The translations under genes were made by a program, and so were the position numbers. Positions 35,701-49,600 of a stretch of DNA of 64,000 nt are shown here, one piece after another. The stretch is from NCBI GenBank assembly GCA_028583605.1, contig CM053327.1:44814059-44878058 (forward strand), read 5' to 3'. Under the pieces are notes generated by a model. It was not told the DNA's origin and did not search any database. It saw nothing but the letters and a program-made list of their open reading frames with translations. Source of the DNA: Dastarcus helophoroides (taxonomy: Eukaryota > Arthropoda > Insecta > Coleoptera > Bothrideridae). Numbering within the stretch: position 1 is the first letter of the stretch; every line of letters begins with the position of its first letter.

Positions 35701-38700
35701 TTAATAAACAGTTTGATCTAAGCCTACTTATTTTTGACCAACAGTACTTAGAATAGCCAAAATGGTCTTTGATGGACTGACTCGCTTTTCAGGTGTCTCT
35801 CCCTTTTATTGCACTTATATGTTAGATGCCAGGATTAGACGATACATACAGTTTGACCAACTTGATGACAGAGAATCGATATCTGGTATCAAAATTATTC
35901 TAGTATGATTCGTTCTTAAAATACACCGATTAGTATGATAAAAATCACTTTTCAGATGTCTCTCCCTTTGATGAGAATCACATTTTGAATTATAGATTTA
36001 CAAAGTATATCTACTTTGGTCAATTTTGAGACGCAGAATCGATATTTGTTAAGTAGTTTGGTCTAAGCCTACTTATTTTCGTCCTACAGTCCTTAGAATA
36101 GCCAAAATGGTCTTTGATGGATTGACTCGCTTTTCAGGTGTCTCTCCCTTTTATGGCACTTACATTTTAAATGCCAGAATTAGACGATACATACAGTTTG
36201 ACCAACTTGATGACAGAGAATCGATATTTAGTAACAACATTATTCTAGTATGATTCGTTCTTAAGATACACCGATTAGTATGATAAAAATCACTTTTCAG
36301 GTGTCTCTCCCTTCGATAGCAATCACATTTTGAATTATAGATTTACAAAATATATCTACTTTGGTCAATTTTGAGACGCAAAATCGATATTTAATAAGCA
36401 GTTTGATCTAAGCCTACTTATTTTTGACCAACAGTCCTTAGAATAGCCAAAATGGTCTTTGATGGACTGACTCGCTTTTCAGGTGTCTCTCCCTTTCATT
36501 GCACTCATATGTTAGATGCCAGGATTAGACGATACATACAGTTTGACCAACTTGATGACAGAGAATCGATATCTGGTAACAAAATTATTCTAGTGTGATT
36601 CGTTCTTAAGATACACCGATTAGTATGATAAAAATCACTTTGCAGATGTCTCTCCCTTTGATAGCAATCACATTTTGAATTATAGATTTACAAGGTATAT
36701 CTACTTTGGTCAATTTTGAGACGCAGAATCGATATTTGTTAAGCAGTTTGGTCTAAGCCTACTTATTTTTGACCTACAGTCCTTAGAGTAGCCAAAATGG
36801 TCTTTGATGGACTGACTCGCTTTTCAGGTGTCTCTCCATTTTATGGCACTTATATTTTAGATGCCAGGATTACACGATACATACAGTGTGACCAACTTGA
36901 TGACAGAGAATCGATATTTGGTAACAAAATTATTCTAGTATGATTCGTTCTTAAGATACACCGATTAGTATAATAAAAATTACTTTTCAGATGTCTCTCC
37001 CTTTGATAGCAATCACATTTTGAATTATAGATTTACAAAGTATATCTACTTTGGTCAATTTTGAGACGCAAAATCGATATTTAATAAACAGTTTGATCTA
37101 AGCCTACTTATTTTTGACCAACAGTACTTAGAATAGCCAAAATGGTCTTTGATGGACTGACTCGCTTTTCAGGTGTCTCTCCCTTTTATTGCACTTATAT
37201 TTTTTATGCCAGGATTAGACGATACATACAGTTTGACCAACTTGATGACAGAGAATCGATATTTGGTAACAAAATTATTCTAGTGTGATTCGTTCTTAAG
37301 ATACACCGATTAGTATGATAAAAATCACTTTTCAGATGTCTCTCCCTTTGATAGCAATCACATTTTGAATTATATATTTACAAAGTATATCTACTTTGGT
37401 CAATTTTGAGACGCAGAATCGATATTTGTTACGCAGCTTGGTCTAAGCCTACTTATTTTTGACCTACAGTCCTTAGAATAGCCAAAATGTTCTTTGATTG
37501 ACTGACTCGCTTTTCAGGTGTCTCTCCCTTTCATGGCACTTCTATTTTAATGCCAGGATTAGACAATATATACAGTTTGACCAATTTGATGACAGAGAAT
37601 CGATATTTGGTAACAAAGTTATTCTAGTACGATTCGTTCTTAAGATACACCCATTAGTATGATAAAAATCACTTTTGAATCCATGTTTCAGATGTCTCTC
37701 CCTTTCAAATCACAAAATCTGGCGTTTACCTAAAGATAAAGTCAAAATTTTCGTATTTAAGGCCGAAAGCTGTTTTGCTCTAACGTTTAACACAAAATTT
37801 CGTGTATGTTATTTGAATTGTTTAAAAATTAAGCCTAAAGATTCCAAATTTTTTTGGTGGAACGAACTGGTCCTTGGTTAACTTCAAAAATTGAAATACA
37901 AAACTTGTCTTCTGAAACCAAGAACGACCTTTGTTGTGTTTTTTAATCTTTCTTGGTTTCAGGGGACAAGATTTGTATTTAAATTTTTGAAAATAACCAA
38001 GGACCAGTCCGTTTTCAATTCCAAATTGTTTTGGTGAAACGGACTGGTCCTTGGTTATCAAAACACAACAAAGGTTGCTCTAACGCGTTTCGGCAGCCAA
38101 GCTATCATCTTAGATTTCGATTTTTGTCGCGAAATTTCGACTTTTTTTCTCGAAATTTCGACTTTTTTTTCGCGAAATTTCGACTTTTTTCTCGAAATCT
38201 CAACTATTTTCTCAAATTTCGATTTTTTTCTCAAAATATTTTGAAATTTCGACCTTTTTTTCGAAATTTCGACTTTAAACTCAAAATTTCGACTTTTTTT
38301 TCTCAAATTTCGATTTTTTCTCGAAATTTCGACCTTTTTCCCGAAATTTCGTTTTTTTTTTTCAAATTTCAACTTTTTTCTCGAAATTTTGACCTTAATA
38401 TCGACATTTCGATATTTTTCTCAAAAATTCGACTTTAAACTCAAAATTTCGACTTTTTTTCTCGAAATTTCGACTTTTCTCGCAATTTTCGATTGTTTTC
38501 TGAAAATTTCGACTTTTTTCTCGAAATTTCGTCTTTTTTCTTAAATTTCGACTTTTTTCTCGAAATATTTCCAAATTTCAACGTTTTTTTCAAATTTCGA
38601 CTTTTTTTCTCGAAATTTTGACCTTAATATCGACATTTCAATATTTTTCTCAAAATTTCGACTTTAAACTCAAAATGTCGACCTTTTTTCTCGAAACTTC

Positions 38701-41700
38701 GACTTTTTTCTTAAAGTTTCGATTTTTTTCTCGAAATTTCGATTTTTTTCTCGAAATCTCGACTTTTTTCTCAAATATCGACTTTTTTCTCGAAATATTT
38801 TCAAATTTGGACGTTTTTTCTCAAAATTCGCCTTTTTTTTGGATATTTTGACTTTTTTCTGGAAATTTCAACTTTTTTGAAATGTTACAAAGGCGTAGGA
38901 AAGAATATAGATTTAAAAAATGTTATTTTTAGAAATTTCAACTTTTACTCTCAAGTTTCGATTTTAAGCTCGAAATTTCGACTTTTTTCTCGAAATTTTG
39001 ACTTTTTTTTCAAATTTTGATTTTCTTTCTCGAAATTTTAGCCTTCTTCTCGAAATTATCTCTTTTTTCTCAAATCTCGACTTTTTTCTCGAAATTTTGA
39101 CCTGAATATCGACATTTGGACATTTTTCGAGAAGAAAGTCGCAATTTCGACTTTTTTTCAAGAAATGTCGACTTTTTTTCTCGAAATCTTGACTTTTTTC
39201 TTAAATTTTGACTTTTTTCTTGAAATATTTCTCAATTTCGACTTTTTTTCTCAAGTTTTCGACTTTTTTCTCGAAATTGCGACCTGTTCCACGAAATTTC
39301 GTTTTTTTTGTCTCAAATTTCAACTTTTTTCTCGAAATTGTGACCTTAATATCGAAATTTCGACATTTTTCTGGAAATTTCGACTTCAAAGTCAAAATTT
39401 CGACTTTTTTTTTCGAAATTCGACTTTTTTCTCGAGTTTTCGACTTTTTTCTCGAAATTTCGACTTTTTTCTCGAAATTTCGATTTTTTTCGAAATGTCG
39501 ACTTTTTTCTCAAATTTCGACTTTTTTTCAAGAAATGTCGACTTTTTTTCTCGAAATCTTGACTTTTTTCTTAAATTTTGACTTTTTTCTTGAAATATTT
39601 CTCAATTTCGACTTTTTTCTCGAAATTGCGACCTTTTCCGCGAAATTTCGTTTTTTTGTCTCAAATTCCAACTTTTTTCTCGAAATTGTGACCTTAATAT
39701 CGAAATTTCGACATTTTTCTGGAAATTTCGACTTCAAAGTCAAAATTTCGACTTTTTTTTTTTCGAAATTCGACTTTTTTCTCGAATTTTCGACTTTTTT
39801 CTCGAAATTTCGACTTTTTTCTCGAAATTTCGATTTTTTTCTCAAATTTCGACTTTTTTCTCCAAATATTTCAAAATTTCGACTTTTTCTCAAATTTCGA
39901 TTTTTTTCTCGAAATTTCTATCTTAATCTGAAAAGTTCGACTCTTTTCTCGAAATTTCGTTCTTTTTTCTCTCAATTTACGACTTTTTTCTCAAATACCG
40001 AATTTTTTCTCGAAATTTTGACCTTAATATCGAAATTTCGACATTTTTCTCGAAATTTCGACTTTAAATTCATAATTTTGATCATTTTCTACAAATTTCG
40101 ACTTTTAGCTCAAATTTCGACTTATTTTCTCGAAATTTCGTTCTTTTTCTTAAATTCAGATTTTGTTCCCGAAATTTTGATCTTAATCACGGAATTTCGA
40201 TTTAAAACTCGAAATTTCGACGTCTTTTTCGAAATTTCAACTTTTTTCCCAACATTTCAACTTTAATCTCGAAATTTCTAAAAATAGACCAAAATTTGCT
40301 GATTAAAAATAGCAATTATTGAACGCGCTCTAATACCAACTGTCAAGATTGTTGGGGAAGAAGAGTATTGGGATGTAACTGTCATCAACCATAGAGTGTG
40401 CTTATTATAGAGCGACTTATTCTGGAAATTTCGGGAAAAAATTCGATATCAAAGTCGAAAATCCAATATTAAGTCGAAATTTCGACATTAATCTCGAAAT
40501 TTTAGGAAAAAAGTAAAAATTTCAAGAAAAAAGCCGAATTCTCGAGAAAAAAGTCAAAATTTTGAGCGCAAAGACGAAATTTCGAGTTTAAAGCGGAAAT
40601 TTCGAATTTGAATCCGAAATTTCGAATTTAAATCCGAAATTTCGAGATTAAAGTCGACATTTCGAGATATATGCAGCTCGAATGAACATTTGTTAGCATT
40701 CGAGTTGGATATACCAAACTGACAAGATCTAACAAGATCGAAACCGGTCTTTGGTTTCCAAGCTTTGAATCTAATAAATATTCAAACCTATTGCTCTGTG
40801 CATTAGAATCCTTGTCTTCTGGGAACTTTCCTAGAGAGCAACCTCTTCGCTAAGTGGGAGTGTTTCAACTGTTGATAGTTCAGCTACCTATGATTCACTA
40901 TATGTACCTGGAGGGTACATGAATTTGCAGTCTACGTTGTATTCTACTTGCATATCCATTAACATGTCGAACATTAAAAAAAAACGTCTAGAATCAAAAG
41001 TCACACTCGATATGTCAAGTGTCTGTTTTTTTCTTCGGAATTCAATTGCCTCGAAATTTTTTAAACCAAAAACTCGATACTTCTCACAAATTTCTAGTTT
41101 TTTTTCAATTTTTACGTTTCTCAAGCTTTTCCGTAACATTTGAAATTCGATTTTATGTCAAAATTCGCGATTTAAATGGATTTGAAAGGGGTGTTTTTTT
41201 TATATTTGATCCCGAAGAATTCTAGCGTTAAAAATTTTGATAAAAAAATATTGACACAGACCCGCCGCGCGCACATCAGTGGCGGGTCTGTGTTAATATT
41301 TTTTTATCAAAATTTCTACGGGGTAGAATACTGGGGGATCAAATATAAAAAAATATGCCTTAGTCTTTTAAACAAAACTACGGCTCTTGAAGCAATAGGA
41401 GACCAAATCAAATTTTTTATTTATTATCGTGCTGTTTCACGAACGCGTTCTAAAGTTAACAAACTAATTTGGTATTGCAGCATAGCGCACAATACTTTCA
41501 CGAAAGTTCGGAACTTTTAAATATTGACACGATAAGTATTTGCAAAAATTTAATCGCTTTAAATAATACTGTTTACATATATACACATAGTGCAACACTG
41601 TGGGAAATTATGTAATAATAATTTCCATCAGAAAGACAATTTACATGTAAATAACTAACTAATTATCGTTCCATTTCTTCGAAAAGTATAACAGGTAATA

Positions 41701-43651
41701 GTTAAGTGTATTACTATGACTAGTTCACAACATTCTTTAGAATGTTATCGTTTAATTATCTTTTTTCTCCAAAATGTGAACGTTTCTCAACTTTTTCTTT
41801 TATTTATCTTATTTCGTATATCGTCGTTGTCGTGGAAAAATCTTCTGTGTGCTGAAATGTGAATTTTAAAAGAGAGCAGAAAAACATATCGTCGTTGCAG
41901 TGAAAAAATTTGCTATGTGCACCTTTTTATGAAGATAGATTCATTTCGTAATCTAATAAGGATTAATTGTCTTTTTCCTTCCAAATAAATACGTTTTTCT
42001 GCTCTCCTGTAAAACTTACATTTCAGCACATAGAAGATTTTTCCACGGCAGCGACGATATCCTATAACATAACACTGCAACAGTACAGTACAGTACAATA
42101 CAGTACAGTACAGTACAAGTACAGTACAGTACAGTACAGTACAGTACAGTACAGTACAGTACAGTACAGTACAGTACAGTACAGTACAGTATAGTACAGT
42201 ACAGTACAGTACAGTACAACAGTGGTGCCCAATCTGTTATGTTTTCCATTTATGGTAGGCAAACCTAAAACAGAGAAATTTCGAGATGAGAGGCAAAATT
42301 TCTCAAACATTTGGGAAACTATTTTCGAAAACTGGTAAAAAAAACGACATTTAAAGGATTAAAATTTCCGAAAGAAAAAAATCAAAATGTTTAGAATATG
42401 CAAATATTTCGTTTTTATTCGAATTTTCGAAGTGTCAGATCGTAAGTAGAGAAAACTGAAATTGATACAAAGAATCGAATTTAAATTTGGAAACTTGGAA
42501 GATTTGTATATCAGTGTTTGAAATTACCAGAAAAAATAAAGATTTCGAAAAAACTCGAAATTTGTGTAAAAAGAATTGAGTAGAAATTTCTTAGAAGAAA
42601 GCCGAAATTCGAACTTTGGGTCAATCCTTTCGATAAAACCGACATTTGGGAAACAGTCAGTTGAGTTTGTCATTCCATTTAAAAAGGATAAAGTAGCCAT
42701 TTCGAGGAAAAATGTTTCCAAAAATCCAAAGGAATCATAATTTTAAAAAAATCCTTCAACATCGTTATTATTTTTGAAGTAAAACAAAATCAAAAGATGA
42801 CAACGGTTGAAGTGGTATTATTTTATTAATATTATTCATCTAATTGGAATATCAAACGGATGAAAAGTAGATAAGTAGTGCAGTTGTGTAAAATGACAAG
42901 TTTTTAATAACACCGACCAGTGGTGTGACTTACTTAATATAGCAAAGGTGTTACGTAATCGTCGCTTTCTTGGTTAATTTTTGTGGTCGGTTTTTAATCG
43001 AACTTTTGGAATTCGTATGCACGTATTTATTTCCTGCTTTCTACACGGGCCGCTAAGCGAGCACCAAATGCACGCGTGCACCAATAAACTATTTCTTCGA
43101 CACATTTTTGAGCATAAATAATTTTGGGCATTCATAATTAAATTGTGGTAGAACAGCTCGAGTCTCACGACAGCTAATAGTACATTGTTAAACGTGACTT
43201 GACGTAAGAATAGAGTATGGACGAACTGTTTCTGTTACACTGTTATAGATACTACGAATTGAACATATTATCCGAAGAGTACACTATATAGATACTACGA
43301 ATTGAACATATTATCCGAAGAGTACACTATATAGATACTACGAATTGAACATATTAACCGAAGAGTGCCCTTGAAATCAAAGTAATGATGCTACAATGCA
43401 ATGAGAGTAGATTGGAAGATGCAACAGATTGCAAGGCACCGTCACTGGATTACTAGGATTGGAGTTACTCATTTTATTGTAAAACTGAACAAAAAAATCT
43501 TCCTAGTGCGCGTGCATTTATATCGGGCACTTCTTCGCGAAGTTTCAATTCGGGAAGCCTCTAGTAGATTCTAGACCAGACACCTGCATCAAATCATCGC
43601 GACAACAACACTAGGGTAGGTTAGGAATGTCCTGTATTTCGCCATTTCTTT

Positions 43652-43693
<42 letters not shown>

Positions 43694-46600
43694 CGATGAT
43701 GACGATGATGATGATAATGATGTAATATTACTTTAAACTAGAAAATATAACTCTAGAGTATCTTAAAACCCGATTCTAACGTCTTTATTCATCGATAATG
43801 TTAGCAGTTATCAGTTAATTCGTTGATGATGAATGAGATGATTGAAAAACTGCTAGAAACTGAACTCGGACACCGGAAAAACGTCCATCCAAACATTAAA
43901 TTATCACATCTAAATTAAACAAACTTTCTCCACTTTTCCACTTTTTTTCCTTTCCGAACTATTACAGTTTCCACAACTGCAGGTACGCGAGTTACTTCCG
44001 GAGGCATTTATCCAACGATAACACGTCAATTTGCATAATTGTTACCTTCATTCGGCGTATTAACGTGCTATATGATTAGGTCTAATAAATCCTCACGTAC
44101 CGATGGCGAATCCCAGACAAAATGCGACGTCCCCTATGGCGTACACGCTTCCGTAAACGGCCGTATGCCTTATATCGACCAAAAAACCCAATTCTGGCAT
44201 CATGGAGCTGTCCACCATGCCGATGGCGAACCCGAGGCCTGCATTCGGCACAATCAAATGGTTTATGCTCGTAGCCAGTGGTATCTGAAATCAATTTACA
44301 CATTTAATTAGCTAAAGATAACGATATTGCGTTTCGTTTCACCGGAAGCTTTTATTAAGTGTTAATCGGTCATAATTCAGTCTTGTTTCTGTTATTAGTG
44401 CGTGAATATTTTACTTATTCAAGTAACAAAGCAAACAATTACAAATGAAAGTAAGTTTTAAATTATGACTTCTGTACTAAACATGATACGGTTGCGAATT
44501 GCTAAATAATCGAGTAAACTTGTTCTAGTTTTATCTCCCAAGCTTTTACTATGGAATATTCGATAGCAAATTGATAAAATACGCCAGCATTTTAATACAA
44601 TATTAAATGTGAATTAAATCTCAGCTATTAGAGTGTACCGATTACAAAATTGAATTTAGCTTTGTTTCACTTAAACCAATGTTTCTCAACATTTTTTGCG
44701 CGTCTATCCTTTCTAAAATTCTTATGCCCTGCGCGTTCCTATTCTGCCCTGATAATGAAAAATAGAAGTATTGATATAATTGAAATCGGTTTACTCTTTT
44801 TCGAAATATTCTCCATGAAAATCAATACACTTTTGCTTGCGTTCGAAGCATGTTTCCACTCTGACTAAGGTAACTCCAAAACGTACGTTTTGAATGCATC
44901 AGTCGCTTCTTCGGGATAATCGTTTGACCACGTAATCTGTTTATGGTGTTCGGGATTTAAAAAGTCATTGTTCAAATGAGGACTGTATGACGGGTCGGTC
45001 AAATATTATTTTGTTTGAGGCGATGTGTGCGTTGTCATGATGAAGGATCATCCGACGGTGTTACTTTTTTTCTTGTTTCATCAACGACTTCTGGCAAACA
45101 AATGGTTGTGTACCATTCACAATTGGCGACTCTATCAGTGGCGGATTATCTATAAGATAAATTAGGCAGTACCTAGGGATGCGAGGCGTGCCCAGGTGCA
45201 CATAACCTTTATGTTGTCACCAAAAATACTTTGGACGAGTGTAACAACTCCAAGAAATCGAAGGCAACAAAAGAAATGCCGAGGCGACGAAACGAAGCAT
45301 TTGTTTACACTTGGTTATGACTCGTATGTGGAACAGGGGATACACATCATCCAGCGTTCCTGTTAAACGGTCGTGCTCGATTTCGATACCTTAAAGACTA
45401 TGTATTTTTCAACTGTTAGTTAGTCTTATTTTCAGCATCCTAACACGAGCCAAACAGTATTTGCCTAAGCAAAAACATGGAATTTTTATATCTTTTGTCG
45501 TATTTTTTTGTTAACTGTTATAACTAGAGCGGTATCAAAATTTAATCCTTGACCGAATAAACCAGTATTATGTCATCAAGATATTGCGTATTAGTTAAGT
45601 GGATCCATCTTAAATACTCAGGAAAGCTGTTGAACGGTTGGGAAACTAAAATTCATCAATATAATTTTATTTTTCCGCCTTAATTTCATCTTCATACTTG
45701 AAAAGTTGCACCTAATCGAATTGAAGTTTTACAGATATTAAAATCTGATGAGAGCTTCGCCTGAAACTTCGTCGTAAACTCTTGCCTTCAATCAAAACCG
45801 ATGATTTTCTCACCGATGCTTTTGGTGGTCGAAATTTCAATGAAAAACGAAAGTTCATCAGGAATATTTTCTTTTTCCACTATAATATTGTCTTCATGTG
45901 GTACATTTTTCTAAGCTGTATCTTACCAATCCATCGTTTGGTGGTCAAAATTTCAATGAAAAATGAAAGTTTATCAATAGTATTTTCTTTTTCCACTATA
46001 ATTTTGCCTTCATGAGGTATCCCCACCATAATTTTACGTATTCGGAACAATGGATCTATCTTAATAGTCTTTGGTGGCCAAAATTTTAATGAGAAACGAA
46101 AGCTCATCAATAATAATTTCTTTTTCCACTATAATTTTGTCTTCATGTGATACATTTTTCTAAGCTGCACCTCATCGATTTACGGTAATAATCATTTGGT
46201 GGTCAAAATTTCAATGTAAAATGAAAGTTCATCAGTATTATTTTCTTTTTCCACCATAATCTTGTCTTCATGTGGCATTGCTATCATAATCTTAGGTATT
46301 TGGACACAATATTAATACTCACTTGGTGGTCAAAACTTCAATGAAAAACGAAAATTCATCAGTAATATTTTCTTTTTCCACCATAATCTTGTCTTCTTGA
46401 GGCTTTGCTATCATAATTTTACATATTGGACACAATCGATCTATCCTAATAGTCATTTGGTGGTCAAAATGTTTATGAAAAATAAAAGTTCATCAGTAAT
46501 ATATTCTTTTTCCACTATAATTTTGTCTTCATGTGGCATCGCTCTCATAATCTTACGTATTTGGACACAATCGATCTATCTTAATAGTCATTTGGTGGTC

Positions 46601-49600
46601 AAAATTTTAATGAAAAACCAAAGTTCATCAGTAATATTTTCTTTTTCCACTATAATTTTGTCTTCATGTGGCATCGCTCTCATAATCTTACGTATTTGGA
46701 CACAATCGATCTATCTAATAGTCATTTGGTGGTCAAAATTTTAATGAAAAACGAAAGTTCATCAGTAATATTTTCTTTTTCCACCATAATCTTGTCTTCA
46801 TGTGGCTTTGCTATCATAATTTTGCATATTGGACACAATCGATCTATCCTAATAGTCATTTGGTGATCAGAATTTTTATGAAAAACGAAAGTTCATCAGT
46901 AATATATTCTTTTTCCACTGTAATTTTGTCTTCATGTGGCATCGCTTTCATAATATTACGTATTTGGACACAATCAATCTATCGTAATAGTCATTTGGTG
47001 GTCAACATTTTAATGAAAAACGAAAGTTCATCAGTAATATTTTCTTTTTCCACTGTAATTTTGTCTTCATGTGGTTTTGCTATCATAATTTTACATATTG
47101 GACACACTCGTTCTATCCTAATGGTCATTTGGTGGTCAAAATTTTTATCAAAAACGAAAGTTCATCAGTAATATATTGTTTTTCCACTATAATTTTGTCT
47201 TCATGTGACATCGCTCTCATAATCTTACATATTTGGACACGATCGCTGTATCTTATAGTCATTTGGTGGTCAAAATTTTAATGAAAAACAAAAGTTCATC
47301 AGTAATATCTTCTTTTTCCACTATAATTTTGTCTTCATGTGATCCATTTTCCTAAGCTCTATCCTATCAATTAACCTTAATAATCATTTGGTGGTAAGAA
47401 ATTTCAATGAAAAATGAAAGTTCATTAGCAATATTTTCTTTTTCCACTGTAATCTTGTCTTCATGTGGCTTTGCTATCATAATTTTGCATATTGGACACA
47501 ATCGATCTATCCTAATAGTCATTTGGTGATCAGAATTTTTATGAAAAACGAAAGTTCATCAGTAATATATTCTTTTTCCACTGTAATTTTGTCTTCATGT
47601 GGCATCGCTTTCATAATATTACGTATTTGGACACAATCAATCTATCGTAATAGTCATTTGGTGGTCAAAATTTTAATGAAAAACGAAAGTTCATCAGTAA
47701 TATATTCTTTTTCCACTGTAATTTTGTCTTCATGTGGCATCGCTCTCATAATATTACGTATTTGGACACAATCAATCTATCGTAATAGTCATTTGGTGGT
47801 CAACATTTTAATGAGAAACGAAAGTTCATCAGTAATATTTTCTTTTTCCACCATAATCTTGTCTTCATGTGGCTTTGCTATCATAATTTTACACATTGGA
47901 CACAATCGATCTATCCTAATATTCATTTGGTGGTTAGAATTTTTATGAAAAACGAAAGTTCACTAGTAATAGAATTTTTTCCATTATAATTTTGTCTTCA
48001 TGTGGTATCGCTCTCATAATACTTATTTGGACACAATCGATCTGTCTAAATAGTCATTTGGTGGTCAAAGTTGTAATGAAAAACGAAAGTTCATCAGTAG
48101 TATTTTGTTTTTCCACTATAAATTTGTCTTCATGTGATAAATTTTTCTAAGCTGTATCCTGTTGATTAACCTTAAAAATCATTTTGGTGGCAAATATTTT
48201 AATGAAAAATGAAAGTTCATCAGTAATATTTTCTTTTTCCACTGTAATCTTGTCTTCATGTCGCTTTGCTATCATAATTTTACATATTGGACACAATCGA
48301 TCGATCCTAATAGTCATTTGGTGGTCAAAATTTTCATGAAAAACGAAAGTTCAGCAGTAACATATTGTTTTTCCACTATAATTTTGTCTTCATGTGGTAT
48401 CGCTTTCATAATCTCACGTATTTGGACACAACCGATCCATCCTAATAGTCATTTGGTGGTCAGAATTTTTTTGAAAAACGAAAGTTCATCAGTAATATAT
48501 TCTTTTTCTATTATAATTTTGTCTTCATGTGGCATCGCTCTCATAATATTACGTATTTAGACACAATCAATCTATCGTAATAGTCATTTGGTGGTCAACA
48601 TTTTAATGAAAAACGAAAGTTCATCAGTAATAGTTTCTTTTTCCACGATAATCTTGTCTTCATGTGGCTTTGCTATCATAATTTTACATATTGGACACAA
48701 TTGATCTATCCTAATACTCATTTGGTGGTCAGAATATTTATGAAAAATGAAAGTTCATCAGAAATATTTTCTTTTTCCGCTATAATATTGTCTTCATGTG
48801 GTACATTTTTCTAAGCTGTATCTTATCAATCCATCTTAAAAATTATTTGGTGGTCAAAATTTCAATGAAAAACGAAAGTTCATCAGTAATACTTTGTTTT
48901 TCCACTATAATTCTGTCTTCATGTGATACATTTTCCTAAGTTTTTTCCTATCGATTAACCTTAATAATTATTTGATGGTTAAAATTTCAATGAAAAATGA
49001 AAGTTCATCAGTAATATTTTCTTTTTCCACTGTAATCTTGTCTTCATGTAGCTTTGCTATCATAATTTTACATATTGGACACAATCGATCTATCCTAATA
49101 CTCATTTGGTGGTCAAAATTTTTATGAAAAACGAAAGTTCATCAGTAATATTTTCTTTTTCCACCATAATCTTGTCTTCTTGTGGCTTTGCTATCATAAT
49201 TTTACATATTGGACACAATCGATCTATCCTAATAGTCATTTGGTGGTCAAAACTTTAATGAAAAACAAAAGTTCATCAGTAATATCTTCTTTTTCCACTA
49301 TAATGTTGTCTTCATGTGATCCATTTTTCTAAGCTGTATCCTATCAATGAACCTTAATAATCAGTTGGTGGTAAAAAATTTCAATGAAAAATGAAAGTTC
49401 ATCAGTAATATTTTCTTTTTCCACTGTAATCTTGTCTTCATGTGGTTTTGCTATCATAATTTTACATATTAGACACAATCGATCTATCTTAATAGTCATT
49501 TGGTGATCAAAATTTTAATGAAAAACAAAAGTTCTTCAAAAATATTTTCTTTTTTTATCATAATCTTGTCTGCATGTGGCTTTGCTATCATAATTTTACA

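Noticed and set aside
39208..40266. 352-codon plus-strand open frame, Phe/Ser/Arg-rich
   Set aside because: Lies entirely in the 20-bp satellite; other frames and the opposite strand are also open, and no domain is seen.
42016..42310. Tyr/Cys/Thr-rich frames
   Set aside because: Translation of the (ACAGT)n microsatellite.
47463..47948. 161-codon frame with 45-residue repeats and hydrophobic segments
   Set aside because: Follows from the 135-bp units of the tandem array; other units contain frameshifts and no start, splice or family evidence exists.
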